64,000 nucleotides of DNA from Rhodoferax sp. GW822-FHT02A01 (GTDB lineage: Bacteria > Pseudomonadota > Gammaproteobacteria > Burkholderiales > Burkholderiaceae_C), in assembly GCF_038784515.1 (NCBI RefSeq), contig NZ_CP152376.1, positions 3,472,001-3,536,000 of the forward strand. Direction: 5' to 3'. The position numbers were made by a program, and so were the translations under genes. The notes below the pieces were generated by a model that saw only the letters and a list, made by a program, of their open reading frames with translations, ran no database searches and had not been told where the DNA came from. This document shows, in pieces, positions 17,344 through 27,078 of this stretch; position 1 is the first letter of the stretch; each line of letters starts with the position of its first letter.

Positions 17344-17682
17344 TTAAGCCTCTAAAAACTGCCGGATGGACAAGGCGGCAACTTCCGGCAGATTCACGAA
17401 TCGAAGGCCGATCTTGAAGCCGTCTTGATCCCTGGCGGGCACGCAGTGCACAACTTGAACTCGCGTTTTAATGTTAATTGTGTCAGTTGGCTTTGTAGGA
17501 ATCGGTATCCTGACGAAGGAGGTGATGCCCGACGATTGCCATGCCGCAGACGTTCTGCGTCCAGCGTCCAGCGTGCGGACTTCAGTCGACTGCGCCGGAG
17601 AAAGCGTGACCATCGCGCCCAAGCGCCGGGCACGACGTCGATGCTGTCTTTGATTGAGGAGCTGGTTAATTAGCAATCCCAT
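17344..17682 (-). pseudogene. PilZ-like protein, probably frameshifted in the middle
   Basis: The 112-codon frame has a PilZ-like arginine cluster (QHRRRARR) and a typical C-terminal strand set (VRIPIPTK, then VQVVHCVPARDQDGFKIGLR). The conserved DxSxxG segment is missing from this frame; between RTLD and VRIPI it reads LDAGRRTSAAWQSSG. A neighbouring frame over the same bases gives QNVCGMAIVGHHLLRQDTDS, which fits the PilZ consensus GMAIVG well. This suggests two compensating indels, near 17570 and 17505, that scramble the cyclic-di-GMP-binding loop. A tandem GCGTCCA duplication sits at the left-hand break. It may encode an altered protein or be dead. Confidence 0.55.
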
Positions 17683-18163
17683 GACGTTGATGCGTAGCGA
17701 ACGTCATGCATGGCGTACAACTCTGCGAACAAGATTCGATCGGCGTCAACATCCACGGATCCGAATTGGATGATCTTTTATTTGTGGACGGGTTGGAGAA
17801 TTCATCTAGGCGAAGGCCCATTCTTTTCGCCGGGGGAATATGACTTGTTCCTGCGGGGAATAAGTGCGGACTCAAATTTTTCGGCTATTTGAATTTCAAA
17901 ACTGGAGAGCGGCTCCTTCACACCTTGTCTGCGCTTTGACCATACATATACTTTGCACCCCACTATCCGCTATTGGTAACCGCTTTGTAATATTGAATTC
18001 GCATTTGATGCTAAATCGGGTTAGTATTTACCCTAATAAGTAGTGCGTTTCTCGAAAGACCAATTTGGTGGCAGGTGTCACTGACACGGCCACTCTCAAC
18101 AGTTTTTTTGAAGCGCACGGCATCTAACGATAATTTTTCAGCAGCCCGGGAGGATGTTTCATC
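17683..18163 (+). other. Intergenic leader of MCP gene
   Basis: No gene is seen. The region carries the second copy of the shared 21-bp motif (18022-18042) and a GGGAGG ribosome-binding site at about 18148. Confidence 0.5.
18022..18042 (+). promoter_or_regulatory. 21-bp motif shared by two signalling genes (copy 2)
   Basis: This is an exact 21-bp copy of 7167-7187, lying about 122 bp upstream of the MCP start at 18164. The flanking bases differ from copy 1, so it is a discrete element and not part of a longer duplication. The right inverted arm (GTAAAT in copy 1) is GTAGTG here, leaving only TAC...GTA symmetric. Confidence 0.6.
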
Positions 18164-19747
18164 ATGAGAATCTCGACCACAAAAGTCAGCACACGGTTAA
18201 CTGCAGCTTTTGCTGTCATGATATTAATTACCGCCGCAATGGCAGCTTTGGGTGTCTGGCATCTTCAGACGCTCAAACGCGACAGCAAGCAAATTGCAAC
18301 CATCCACAATCAACGTAACACGCTCGCTTTGCGCTGGTCAGCGGCCATCAATCTCAACTGGCTGCGGCTGCATGCGTTGCTGAAAACGTCGGATACCGCC
18401 TATATTACCTCGCTGCAAAAAGATATTGCCGATACTGTCAACAACATCAACGTCGTGCAAAAGGAGTTGGACGCGCTCATCAATGATGAACAAGGTCAAG
18501 CGCTGGTTGATCAGGTTGGCAAGTCCCGCCAACGCTACCGTGACATTCGTGATGCTCTTTTGAAGAGGAAACTGGCGGGCGAGGATGTTGGTGCGGAAGT
18601 GGATCGTGACCTGCAGCCCCTTGTTCTGGAATACCTCAAAAATGTGGATCTAGTGCAGGCATATGTGCAGGAGCGATTGTCGTACGCCGAGAAAGAAGCC
18701 GAGCACACGGCTGATTCCAGCCAGATATTTTTGAGCATCATTTCGGGCGTATCGATTGCATTGGGCCTGCTCCTGGCTATGTGGGTCACGCGCTCGGTGA
18801 CCCACCCCTTGGGTGGTGAGCCACACGAGGCAGCCAGGGTCGCACAAAGCGTAGCATCTGGTGACCTTAGCGCTGAAATCAGCTTACGGCCGGGTGACAC
18901 TGGTAGTCTGATGGCCCAACTAAAGGCCATGCAAGCCGGTTTGGCAAAGGTTGTCAGCAATGTGCGCCAGCATTCTGAAGGTGTTGCCGTGGCGAGCGCT
19001 CAGATCGCGGAGGGAAACCAAGATCTCAGTTCACGAACAGAGAATCAGGCCAGTGCACTTGAACAAACCGCTGCTTCAATGGAACAACTTGGCGCTACGG
19101 TCAAGCAAAACGCTGACAGCGCCACCCAAGCCACCCATTTGGCCCGCAACGCCTCTGCCGTGGCGATCCAAGGTGGGGAAGTCGTTGCCCGCGTTGTGGA
19201 CACAATGAAGGGCATCAACGACAGTTCGAAGAGAATCTTCGACATCATCAGTGTCATCGACGGCATTGCTTTTCAGACCAACATCCTAGCTCTAAATGCG
19301 GCAGTAGAAGCCGCCCGAGCAGGTGAACACGGCCGTGGCTTTGCCGTGGTTGCCACCGAAGTCCGTGGCCTGGCTGGCCGGGCTGCGGACGCCGCCAAAG
19401 AGATCAAGACCCTCATTGGTACCAGTGTGGAGCGAGTAGAACAAGGCACTGCACTGGTCCACCAGGCCGGTGAAACGATGAACGAGGTGGTAAGCGCCAT
19501 ACAAAGGGTGACCGACCTCATGACAGACATTAGTACTGCCAGTACGGAACAAAGCCAAGGCGTTGCACAGGTCGGTGAGGCCGTCACTCAAATGGACCAG
19601 GTCACGCAACAAAACGCTTCCTTGGTTGAAGAGATTGCCAACGCCGCCGGTGCCCTGCGTTCCAAGTCCCGTGACTTGGTCGACCTAGTGTCTGTTTTCA
19701 AACTAAGTGGCCAACTTGGCATTTCAACCAGAGAGTCCGCAGGATGA
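18164..19747 (+). CDS. Methyl-accepting chemotaxis protein (4HB, HAMP, MA)
   Basis: The 527-residue receptor has TM1 (about 11-31), a four-helix-bundle periplasmic domain, TM2 ([20 protein letters not shown]), a HAMP domain that starts with [11 protein letters not shown], and a full MA signalling domain with the tip [20 protein letters not shown]. It stops soon after the signalling domain ([10 protein letters not shown]) and lacks the C-terminal WxxF tether seen in the MCP at 8230. It is monocistronic as far as can be seen, with the shared 21-bp motif upstream. Confidence 0.92.
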   Translation: MRISTTKVSTRLTAAFAVMILITAAMAALGVWHLQTLKRDSKQIATIHNQRNTLALRWSAAINLNWLRLHALLKTSDTAYITSLQKDIADTVNNINVVQKELDALINDEQGQALVDQVGKSRQRYRDIRDALLKRKLAGEDVGAEVDRDLQPLVLEYLKNVDLVQAYVQERLSYAEKEAEHTADSSQIFLSIISGVSIALGLLLAMWVTRSVTHPLGGEPHEAARVAQSVASGDLSAEISLRPGDTGSLMAQLKAMQAGLAKVVSNVRQHSEGVAVASAQIAEGNQDLSSRTENQASALEQTAASMEQLGATVKQNADSATQATHLARNASAVAIQGGEVVARVVDTMKGINDSSKRIFDIISVIDGIAFQTNILALNAAVEAARAGEHGRGFAVVATEVRGLAGRAADAAKEIKTLIGTSVERVEQGTALVHQAGETMNEVVSAIQRVTDLMTDISTASTEQSQGVAQVGEAVTQMDQVTQQNASLVEEIANAAGALRSKSRDLVDLVSVFKLSGQLGISTRESAG

Positions 19748-20357
19748 TTACTTGGGTAGTGCCGAACGCTGGCTCAGGCAGGTTCGCGCTTTATACTTGT
19801 CGCCGTTGGTCCCCCCCTCCTTCTGATGGGACCGTTTGGAGAGTGGCATTTGGTTGCACCAGTGCACTGCGCTTCTTGGTCTTTTTTTGCGAAGAGGCCA
19901 ACCGGCAGCTGTCCCCAATCTTCACCCTTATGTGGGCATGTTGTGTAGTTACAGCGAATCCACAGTTTATTGCGTCCGGAGTTTCCGAGCATTGATCACA
20001 AGCATGTAATGTCTGAACACAGCGGCCGTTTTGAAGTTCCGCTGACGCTGGAAATCTAAGCACCCGCCATCGGGGTGCTTGCCGTTACAACTGGGCAATT
20101 CCGTTTTGACCGGCGCGGCGCATTAAATGTTTGATGGTAGCTGATGACCTCTGCCATGGGCAGTTGAGAGATCACCGTGGACTAAGGAATCTCAAGGAAG
20201 TACTGTTTAAATTTGCAGATCCACTTCTGATGGTCGATATGCATCATATTTATATTCAACGAGTTGCGGAATTCAAGAAATATCTCTACACGTTGAAAGG
20301 AAGGGTTCTCCTGTTACGAATCTGATATTCTTATGACTCAACCGATGGAGGCAGCTC
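19748..20357 (+). other. Intergenic, no convincing gene
   Basis: Several short frames are open but none resembles a protein. A hairpin at 20058-20080 is the only structure noted. The promoter of the two-kinase operon should lie near the right end, where GGAGGCAG precedes the ATG at 20358. Confidence 0.5.
20058..20080 (+). terminator. Hairpin, possible terminator
   Basis: AAGCACCC (20058-20065) pairs with GGGTGCTT (20073-20080) around a 7-nt loop. No T-run follows on the plus strand (GCCGTT), so this is at best a weak or factor-dependent terminator. Confidence 0.4.
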
Positions 20358-21701
20358 ATGAATACCAAAATAGTCCCTGGCAAAGACTGGCTTAATGAAC
20401 CAGACGAACGTAAACTTAGTAGCTCAAGCACGGCATTTCATATCCAAGCGCTGGTATTTCGCACACTCATCGACATCATGCCCGATCGGATCTACGCCAA
20501 GGACACTCAAAGCAGATTTATCTTGGCCAATAAGGCCGTGGCTAATCTGATGGGGAAGAGAACTCCTGAGGAGATGATTGGAAAAACAGATTTCGATTTT
20601 TACCCTGTGGAGCTTGCAACAGAGTATTTTTCCATAGAGCAGAAGTTAATTCGTTCGGGCGAGCCTTTAATTGCTTGTGAACAGCAGGTCCCAAATTTGA
20701 ATACAGGTGAAATTGGATGGCTGCAAACGACCAAAGTGCATCTGCGTGATGCGGAAGGCAACGTGATTGGCCTTCTTGGCCTCGCACGAGACATTACGGA
20801 GCGCAAACGTATTGAAGCCGAGTTGCTGAGCCGCAATAATGAGCTGACTTGCCTCAACGAAAAGCTTTCCCAAGCCCAGGAGCAACTAATCCAGTCGGAA
20901 AAAATGGCCTCCATTGGGCAACTCGCGGCAGGCGTTGCACACGAAATAAACAACCCCATCGGGTATATCTCCTCCAATTTCGGTATGCTGGAGAGCTACC
21001 AATCCAGCCTTTTTGAAATGCTGTTGGCTTACCAGGCCCATGAGACATCTGTAAATGATGACGAGAAAACCAGAGAATTGAGAGATTTGCGGAAAAGATT
21101 GGAAATTGACTTCCTCGTGCAAGATGTACCGGACCTAATGAGAGAGTCGCGTGATGGTATTGAGCGCGTCAGAAAAATTGTGCAGGATCTGAAAAATTTC
21201 TCTCATGTAGACTCACAACTAGATTGGCATGCCAGCGACCTGCGTCAAGGAATAGATTCAACCCTGAATGTGGTGAATAACGAAATTAAGTACCATGCTG
21301 ACATCATCAAGGAGTACGGGGAGATTCCGCTGGTCGAGTGTGTTCAATCTGAGATCAACCAGGTCGTTATGAATCTGGTCATCAACGCTTCGCACGCTAT
21401 CAATCGGGAGCGCGGGAAGATCTATATCCGTACGGGGTCCGATGGCAATCAGGTCTGGATTGAAGTGGAGGACACAGGTTGCGGCATTCCAAAGGAAATC
21501 CTACCCCGCATCTTTGATCCGTTTTACACCACAAAGCCTGTGGGCAAGGGCACCGGACTCGGTTTGTCCTTATCCTACGGTATTGTGCAAAAACATCACG
21601 GCAACATTGAAGTGCAGACCGAAGTAGGAAAGGGCACGTTGTTTCGTGTAACTTTGCCCGTCAAACAATCTAAACCACTTGCTGAATCCGCCTTGCAATG
21701 A
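20358..21701 (+). CDS. PAS-domain sensor histidine kinase (soluble)
   Basis: The 447-residue kinase has one PAS domain (about residues 32-150, ending DITERKRIEAELL), a coiled linker, a HisKA-like dimerisation helix with the phosphoacceptor in [14 protein letters not shown] (His about 196), and an HATPase_c domain with NLVINASHAIN, DTGCGIP, FDPFYTTKP and [12 protein letters not shown]. No membrane segment is present, so it senses a cytoplasmic cue. It closely resembles the kinase encoded at 21938; the two look like paralogues. The likely partner is the receiver/HD-GYP protein at 23440-24738. Its stop overlaps the start of a 58-residue ORF. Confidence 0.92.
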   Translation: MNTKIVPGKDWLNEPDERKLSSSSTAFHIQALVFRTLIDIMPDRIYAKDTQSRFILANKAVANLMGKRTPEEMIGKTDFDFYPVELATEYFSIEQKLIRSGEPLIACEQQVPNLNTGEIGWLQTTKVHLRDAEGNVIGLLGLARDITERKRIEAELLSRNNELTCLNEKLSQAQEQLIQSEKMASIGQLAAGVAHEINNPIGYISSNFGMLESYQSSLFEMLLAYQAHETSVNDDEKTRELRDLRKRLEIDFLVQDVPDLMRESRDGIERVRKIVQDLKNFSHVDSQLDWHASDLRQGIDSTLNVVNNEIKYHADIIKEYGEIPLVECVQSEINQVVMNLVINASHAINRERGKIYIRTGSDGNQVWIEVEDTGCGIPKEILPRIFDPFYTTKPVGKGTGLGLSLSYGIVQKHHGNIEVQTEVGKGTLFRVTLPVKQSKPLAESALQ

Positions 21702-21874
21702 ATAGGGAGAATCTCCAATTCTTAGCTGCAGCAGTGTTAGATGCGTGGAATATTACACATGGAAGAAAGACGGACTTTTTGATGATAAGTGAGAACCAAT
21801 TCAACGCATATTTCGCGGTTTTCTTGCGGCAATTAAGTACCATTAACTTGAAGGATGATACGAATTGTGGATGA
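21698..21874 (+). CDS. 58-residue ORF coupled to the kinase gene
   Basis: An ATGA overlap (21698-21701) joins this ORF to the kinase stop codon, the usual mark of translational coupling. The product begins MNRENLQFLAAAVLDAWNIT and is otherwise plain, with several Phe and no membrane helix. It ends at TGA 21872-21874, before the second kinase gene. I do not recognise it. The overlap and its place inside an operon argue that it is real, but its short length leaves doubt. Confidence 0.5.
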   Translation: MNRENLQFLAAAVLDAWNITHGRKTDFLMISENQFNAYFAVFLRQLSTINLKDDTNCG

Positions 21875-21937
21875 AATATGACAACGTGCTGGCTGATCTA
21901 TGTGCTGGCGTTGTTTTGCGTTTTTTAAGGACAAGCT

Positions 21938-23443
21938 ATGCTGCATTCCGAGACGCCTACCAAAAGCACTGTGCAAGGCCTGGCAGCGTTGGACCCGGCT
22001 GATTTTTTTGACGGTAGTCCAATAGCAACATTCGTTGTCAATTCCAGGCACCTTGTTACGCACTACAACCAAGCCTGTGCCACTCTGCTTGGAGTTCCCG
22101 CCGAATCCGTCATAGGAACCAGCGATCTGGGAAAGATACTGTATGGAGTTGATAGACCCATCATGGCTGATCTGATAGTGGATGGGTCCATGGAAAGCAT
22201 TGTTGCCGATTTGTATGAGAATCGATATCGAAATTCCCTGGTCATTCCTGATGCATATGAAGCAGAAGGATTCTTTCCTAATCTCGGCACGTCTGGCCGC
22301 TGGCTGTTTTTCACCGCCGCACCACTAAGAGACGAAGATGGAGTCGTTGTTGGGGCCATTGAAACACTTCAGGATATTACGGAGCGCAAGGTTGCTGAAT
22401 CAGCATTGATGAAGGCCCAGCTGGAAGTTGAAGACATGGTGACGCAGCGCACCGCCCAACTTGCCGAAGTCAATGATGCTTTGAGACAAGATGTAGTGCG
22501 TCGTGAGTCGGTAGAGTTGGAACTGCTGAATCGGAATTTGGAACTGAGCGCCCTCAATGACAAACTTTCAACAGCTCAAGAACACCTGGTGCAGTCAGAG
22601 AAGCTTGCATCCATTGGATTGCTTGCGGCAGGGGTGGCGCATGAAATCAATAATCCAATCGGATACGTATTCTCCAATTTCGGAATGCTGGAAGAATATC
22701 TGGAGAAATTATTTCAGATGTTGCGAGCATATGAAATGGCATGTGACGTGCAGATTGCACCGGAGGCGTTGCGAGCACTGCAAGCCAAGAAACTGGAAAT
22801 GGAGATTGATTTTTTGAAAGAAGATATTCCGAATCTGATGAGGGAGTCCAAAGAAGGTATTGCAAGAGTGCGAAAGATTGTGCAAGACCTAAAAGACTTC
22901 TCGCACGTGGATGCTAAACCGCAATGGCAATTTGCCGATCTCAACCGAGGAATTGAGTCTACGCTGAACGTGGTGAACAACGAAGTCAAGTACAAGGCAG
23001 ATGTCGTAAAGGAATATGGCGACATTCCGGAAGTTCAGTGCATGCCGTCTGAAATAAATCAGGTTGTCATGAATCTGGTTGTCAATGCCGCGCACGCGAT
23101 TGGTCCCAATCGAGGAAAAATATACATTCGATCTGGTGTAGGCAATGCCAAGCTTCAAGGCGCAGCCGATCTCAAGATCGATAACAGTGTTTGGATAGAA
23201 ATAGCGGATACAGGTAGTGGTATTCCAAAGGATGTCGTACCACGGATATTCGATCCATTTTTCACGACTAAACCTGTGGGCAAGGGCACAGGTCTTGGAC
23301 TTTCACTGTCTTATGGAATCATTCAGAAACACCACGGAAGAATTGAAGTAGATACTGAAGTTGGAAAGGGAACAACCTTCCGCATTACGTTGCCACTGGT
23401 GCAGAGTGATCAGGTTGTCCAGTCCAAGGAGACCAAGCAGTGA
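21938..23443 (+). CDS. PAS-domain sensor histidine kinase (soluble)
   Basis: The 501-residue kinase has a PAS domain (about residues 22-150, ending [11 protein letters not shown]), a coiled coil of about 60 residues, a HisKA-like helix with [20 protein letters not shown] (His about 228), and an HATPase_c domain with [27 protein letters not shown] and [12 protein letters not shown]. It is strongly similar to the kinase at 20358-21701 from the dimerisation helix on but differs in the PAS sensor, so the pair may feed two signals to one regulator. The stop codon overlaps the start of the downstream receiver/HD-GYP gene. Confidence 0.92.
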   Translation: MLHSETPTKSTVQGLAALDPADFFDGSPIATFVVNSRHLVTHYNQACATLLGVPAESVIGTSDLGKILYGVDRPIMADLIVDGSMESIVADLYENRYRNSLVIPDAYEAEGFFPNLGTSGRWLFFTAAPLRDEDGVVVGAIETLQDITERKVAESALMKAQLEVEDMVTQRTAQLAEVNDALRQDVVRRESVELELLNRNLELSALNDKLSTAQEHLVQSEKLASIGLLAAGVAHEINNPIGYVFSNFGMLEEYLEKLFQMLRAYEMACDVQIAPEALRALQAKKLEMEIDFLKEDIPNLMRESKEGIARVRKIVQDLKDFSHVDAKPQWQFADLNRGIESTLNVVNNEVKYKADVVKEYGDIPEVQCMPSEINQVVMNLVVNAAHAIGPNRGKIYIRSGVGNAKLQGAADLKIDNSVWIEIADTGSGIPKDVVPRIFDPFFTTKPVGKGTGLGLSLSYGIIQKHHGRIEVDTEVGKGTTFRITLPLVQSDQVVQSKETKQ

Positions 23444-24738
23444 TGTTGGAATCCACGGTATCAGTTCCGATGAATATATTGTGCGTTGATGACGAGATGA
23501 ATATATTGTCGTCACTAAGACGGTTGCTGCGTCCCCATGGGTTTCAGATTTTTACGGCTGAAAGTGGTGTGGCCGGAATCGGCATCCTGGAATCAAATGC
23601 CATTGATTTGGTTATTTCAGACATGCGAATGCCAGAAATGGATGGTGCGCATTTCCTGGAAATAGTGCGGGGTCGGTGGCCGGACACCACGCGTTTGCTC
23701 CTGACGGGCTATGCAGATGTGGACGACATCATGAGTTCGGTCAATCGTGGCGAGATCTACCGCTACATTACCAAGCCTTGGAATGACCACGATTTGATAT
23801 TAATTGTCAAACAAGCTCTGGAACGAAAGGCCTTGGAGCTGCAAAAGCGTCAGCTGGAAAAGCAGATTGCAGCACAGAATGAAGAGCTCAAAGTTCTCAA
23901 TGCAGGGCTAGAAGTGCGGGTTCAGGAACGTACCGCAGAGCTGCAGGTGGCGCACGCAAAGCTGAAGAGCAACTACCTCAATTCCATCAAGGTTTTTTCC
24001 AGTCTCATGGAATTGCGTGGACGCAGTCTTTCGGGACATTCGCGTCAGGTCGCAGATTTGGCTAGACGCACTGCAGTGACCATGGGTTTGAATGAAAAGC
24101 AGCAGCAGGAAATTTTTGTCGCGGGTCTCCTGCATGACATTGGACTGATCGGATTGGCGGACAGCATTCTTACTCGCCCGGTGGGCCGCCTTACAGAAGA
24201 GGAGATGTTGCAGTATCGACGTCACCCGGCTTGGGGGGAACAAGCGCTTCTCTCACAGGAGGATATGCAGGGAGTAGCGAGCCTCATTCGCTGGCACCAC
24301 GAGCGGCACGATGGAAAAGGGTTTCCTGATGGATTGGCAGGTGACCGTATCCCCCTGTCCGCGGCCATATTGATTGTGGTTGAAGCTTATATGGACATGC
24401 AGTCCGGGAACTTGAGCACATCGAAACTCACGGCGGCTGAGGCTCGTTCGATGATTTTGCATGGACGCGGCAATCAGTTCAATCCGGAAGTGGTGGACGT
24501 CTTTTTGCAGGTATTGATTAAAGCCACGCCCAACAACGAAGTTGCTTCGGTGGTACTTGGTGTTGATGAGCTGCGTCCTGGTATGGTCGTTGCCAAGGAC
24601 CTGACTACCCGAGATGGAATCGTTTTGCTAAGTGCGGAACACGTATTGACCGAAAAGTTGATATCGTTGCTGCGCCAGCGAGAATCAAAGGACGAAGAAG
24701 AGTTGCGTGTGGCGATTAAATTGACATCGCGCCGATGA
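23440..24738 (+). CDS. Receiver-HD-GYP response regulator
   Basis: The 432-residue protein carries an N-terminal receiver (VDDEMN at 16-21, phosphoacceptor Asp61 in ISDMRMPEMDG, TKPWND lysine), a coiled linker, and an HD-GYP domain (about 190-360) with LSGHSRQVADLA, LLHDIGLIGL, and WHHERHDGKGFPDGLAGD. GYP is GFP and the late Asp motif reads LIVVEAYMDM, so a ligand is conservatively changed (Asp to Glu). Family members hydrolyse cyclic di-GMP when phosphorylated. A GTG at 23440 lies 8 nt after AAGGAG; the ATG at 23443 overlapping the kinase stop is the alternative. It is the natural target of the two upstream kinases. Confidence 0.9.
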   Translation: MMLESTVSVPMNILCVDDEMNILSSLRRLLRPHGFQIFTAESGVAGIGILESNAIDLVISDMRMPEMDGAHFLEIVRGRWPDTTRLLLTGYADVDDIMSSVNRGEIYRYITKPWNDHDLILIVKQALERKALELQKRQLEKQIAAQNEELKVLNAGLEVRVQERTAELQVAHAKLKSNYLNSIKVFSSLMELRGRSLSGHSRQVADLARRTAVTMGLNEKQQQEIFVAGLLHDIGLIGLADSILTRPVGRLTEEEMLQYRRHPAWGEQALLSQEDMQGVASLIRWHHERHDGKGFPDGLAGDRIPLSAAILIVVEAYMDMQSGNLSTSKLTAAEARSMILHGRGNQFNPEVVDVFLQVLIKATPNNEVASVVLGVDELRPGMVVAKDLTTRDGIVLLSAEHVLTEKLISLLRQRESKDEEELRVAIKLTSRR

Positions 24739-24875
24739 GCGCTGCTACCCTATCTAGCTGTTCTCGGACTCCGGGCAGTTGCTAGGCTCTCTTTCGGGTA
24801 AGGCCATGAATGTCGGCTATCGGCAACGCCGAAAAAATGAGGCTCCAAAATGTCTGGAATCATATACAGACCGTC

Positions 24876-25352
24876 TCAATTTGATTCCTGCGCCCGCCGG
24901 TACCCTTCAACGATTGCTGAAGCCAATTCAGCTTCTTCGGCCAGCTGCACTTGCTCCTCGTGAAGTTCCAGAAGTGTATTTACCATATGGCCCTCTTGCT
25001 CACTAAGGCTATAGCACCCTCCATTCAGCACTCTTACTCGGCATTCGAGGATGGTATCCAATGCCTGATTGAAATCGCCAAGCATTTCATTTCCATATCC
25101 TTGCTCTGCTAAAACAATGCTGGCATAGGCGGTAACAACGAGTTCTCTGAAGTGCTCGAACTGCCCACCACCGTTTGTAAGCGCGTAAAGTGCCATTCGA
25201 CCTGCCAGGCCGATACTGGTCCGAGTCGTCTGTGACACTGGCTTCTTCGCAAAGGCACGCCAGACCGGATTTGCGGTTAGCATGACCATATTGAGTGTGT
25301 CCCGATTCAATTTGCTCAAACTATGTTTCTTTTTTGGTTTCTTCAAAGCCAC
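24876..25352 (-). CDS. Hypothetical helical protein
   Basis: The 158-residue protein is not recognised. It starts with a Lys-rich stretch (MALKKPKKKHSLSKLNRDTL) and is then mostly helical, ending in a Glu-rich C-terminus (HEEQVQLAEEAELASAIVEG). The start is a GTG closely preceded by AGGGG. No membrane segment or signal peptide is seen. It stands alone on the minus strand between the two-kinase operon and another unknown gene. Confidence 0.55.
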   Translation of the reverse strand: MALKKPKKKHSLSKLNRDTLNMVMLTANPVWRAFAKKPVSQTTRTSIGLAGRMALYALTNGGGQFEHFRELVVTAYASIVLAEQGYGNEMLGDFNQALDTILECRVRVLNGGCYSLSEQEGHMVNTLLELHEEQVQLAEEAELASAIVEGYRRAQESN

Positions 25353-25610
25353 TCACCCCTTTTTATCACTCGCCCGGCCGACGCAGTTGGGGCCCAATTA
25401 TGCGAAATGTTGCATGTGAGACTTCATCCGCCGCCACGTGCGTAAGCAATGTCCAATATCGAATAGATATGGCCATTGTGCAACGTTGGGATAATCGTTT
25501 CTGGAACCGCCCAAAAAGAAGTTGCCTGCAGGACCCTACTGATGGACTGCTCTAAGCGCAAATGGTTAGACCTGCGCGGCGGCAATTTCAACTGTGGGTG
25601 CTGAAACGGC

Positions 25611-26222
25611 TTAGATCACCTTGCTTACCTTCAGCGCTGCTTTGGTCCTGGGAGCCACCTTGGATTTAGCAGGCTTGCTCACTGCCTTTTCTGCCTTAGC
25701 TGTTATTCCTTTCTTGGCAACTGCATTCATCTTCTTCCCAGGCTCGGCGTCGGCCGCAGTGTTTACGGAGCTTTCGCCAAGTTGAAAGATTCCGTGGCCA
25801 CCCAATTTGACTGTGCCCGAGACTAGAACTCTTTTCAGAGATATACCTACGGAGCCCAATGGGAGCATTACCCCAGCTGCCAATGCGGCACCAGTAACAG
25901 CAGTACCCATATCCGATTTCAAAATACCTTGCAGATGAGACAGAAGCTTTGCGTCGTTAGCTGTTAGGGCTTCGGCTGCAGCAACCTTGCGTCCAGCCGT
26001 CTTCGCAGCCTTCACTTTTTTGGCAGCCTTGGCAATCCATGCCATGACATCGATGGCCGCAGCGTTGGAAATTGATCTGTGCTTGGCAATGTCCTGCAGA
26101 ACGATGACGTCTTCTGCAGGAACAGCGAGTTCATAGGCCAGAGCAAAAAGCTTCTGGAGCTGTGACTCTATTGCAACAAGTCCTTGATCCAATCTGGAAA
26201 GTGACTTGAATCGCTCGATCAC
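25611..26222 (-). CDS. Hypothetical Ala/Lys-rich protein
   Basis: The 203-residue product is not recognised. The first half is helical and ends in an AAKKVKAAKTAG-type stretch; the middle has a Gly/Val/Leu-rich segment (TGAALAAGVMLPLGSVGIS) that could insert in a membrane; the C-terminal 55 residues are a Lys/Ala/Pro-rich tail like those of histone H1-like or DNA-binding proteins. The start is GTG. Compositional bias makes any similarity search unreliable. Confidence 0.5.
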   Translation of the reverse strand: MIERFKSLSRLDQGLVAIESQLQKLFALAYELAVPAEDVIVLQDIAKHRSISNAAAIDVMAWIAKAAKKVKAAKTAGRKVAAAEALTANDAKLLSHLQGILKSDMGTAVTGAALAAGVMLPLGSVGISLKRVLVSGTVKLGGHGIFQLGESSVNTAADAEPGKKMNAVAKKGITAKAEKAVSKPAKSKVAPRTKAALKVSKVI

Positions 26223-26463
26223 CTGATCCGATTCAGGTCCAAACCTATTCTAAATAGTCGGGCGGCTTCTCAACAATACTGTCTTGATCACGTACCAAGA
26301 CACGACTCGGCGATTCCATCATCCCCTAAAATCCAGGTGGAAGAATATGGTTCTCGCAGGTTTCAGGCACGCACACCGCCACGCCATCTTTGTAGCTCTC
26401 TCCAGAGCACTCCAGGGCGCAATCTCAATGCATTTGCGGACGTCGAACACGATTCAATCAAAT

Positions 26464-27078
26464 CTAGCTCTCGGGGCTTCCGTTGCACCAGAGGTCGGCT
26501 GTCTTTCCATAGATATCAACTCTGCTGACAAATGCCGCAAGAGAGTTCTTGTCCACACAGGCTGCTTTGAATGCAGAAATAACTGCGGCGGCTGTCTGCA
26601 TTCCCAAAACCGGATACCGTGCACCGTAAAACTGCGCATTCAGCAAAGCAGCAACTGCATGCATGCCGGTGTTGTCGGCTGCGCCGAATTTATTCGGGTT
26701 CTTGGTGCTGGGCCCAACATCCTGCAACTTTACATTGGAGTCAGTGTAAAAAGGTACACCAAATACGTCGTTGAATTTCGCAGTTCTGGGATAGTTGATG
26801 TAGAGCGTGGGTGAAGAGGTCCAAAGCGCGACTCCGTTGTTATTCCACCAGAACCCAGGGCTGCAGCCGCAGGGGTTGACCGTGCCAGTGCGAGAAAGAT
26901 TACCCGAAGCCAGTTCAGAGCCTGTGCACGTTCCCCAGCCAGCTACTGCCGAACGCCCTGGCAACGTAAGTAGAACGGCGGTACCAGCGGTTCCGAGCCG
27001 GCGCCGTCCCTGATTGACTTTTAATGTCGGCAGGACTTCAACATCATCTGTTGAAGCATTTTCATGTTGATTGTTCAT
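26464..27078 (-). CDS. Putative Tat-exported protein with CxCSPGFW motif
   Basis: The 204-residue protein has a twin-arginine-like export signal: a polar N-region, then GRRRLGTAGTAVLLTL and a PGRSAVAGW cleavage region (about residues 24-48). After it come a Cys pair motif NPCGCSPGFWWNN (about 68-80) and two more Cys near the C-terminus. It resembles small exported proteins that carry CxGxSPGYW, seen in Burkholderiales, whose role I do not know. A ribosome-binding site AGGGACG precedes the ATG. It is the first gene leftward from a debris-filled region at 27.1-28.3 kb. Confidence 0.6.
   Translation of the reverse strand: MNNQHENASTDDVEVLPTLKVNQGRRRLGTAGTAVLLTLPGRSAVAGWGTCTGSELASGNLSRTGTVNPCGCSPGFWWNNNGVALWTSSPTLYINYPRTAKFNDVFGVPFYTDSNVKLQDVGPSTKNPNKFGAADNTGMHAVAALLNAQFYGARYPVLGMQTAAAVISAFKAACVDKNSLAAFVSRVDIYGKTADLWCNGSPES

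Noticed and set aside
18105..18135. FliA-type (sigma-28) promoter before the MCP at 18164
   Set aside because: A CGATAA -10-like string is present, but no TAAA-type -35 lies at the correct spacing.
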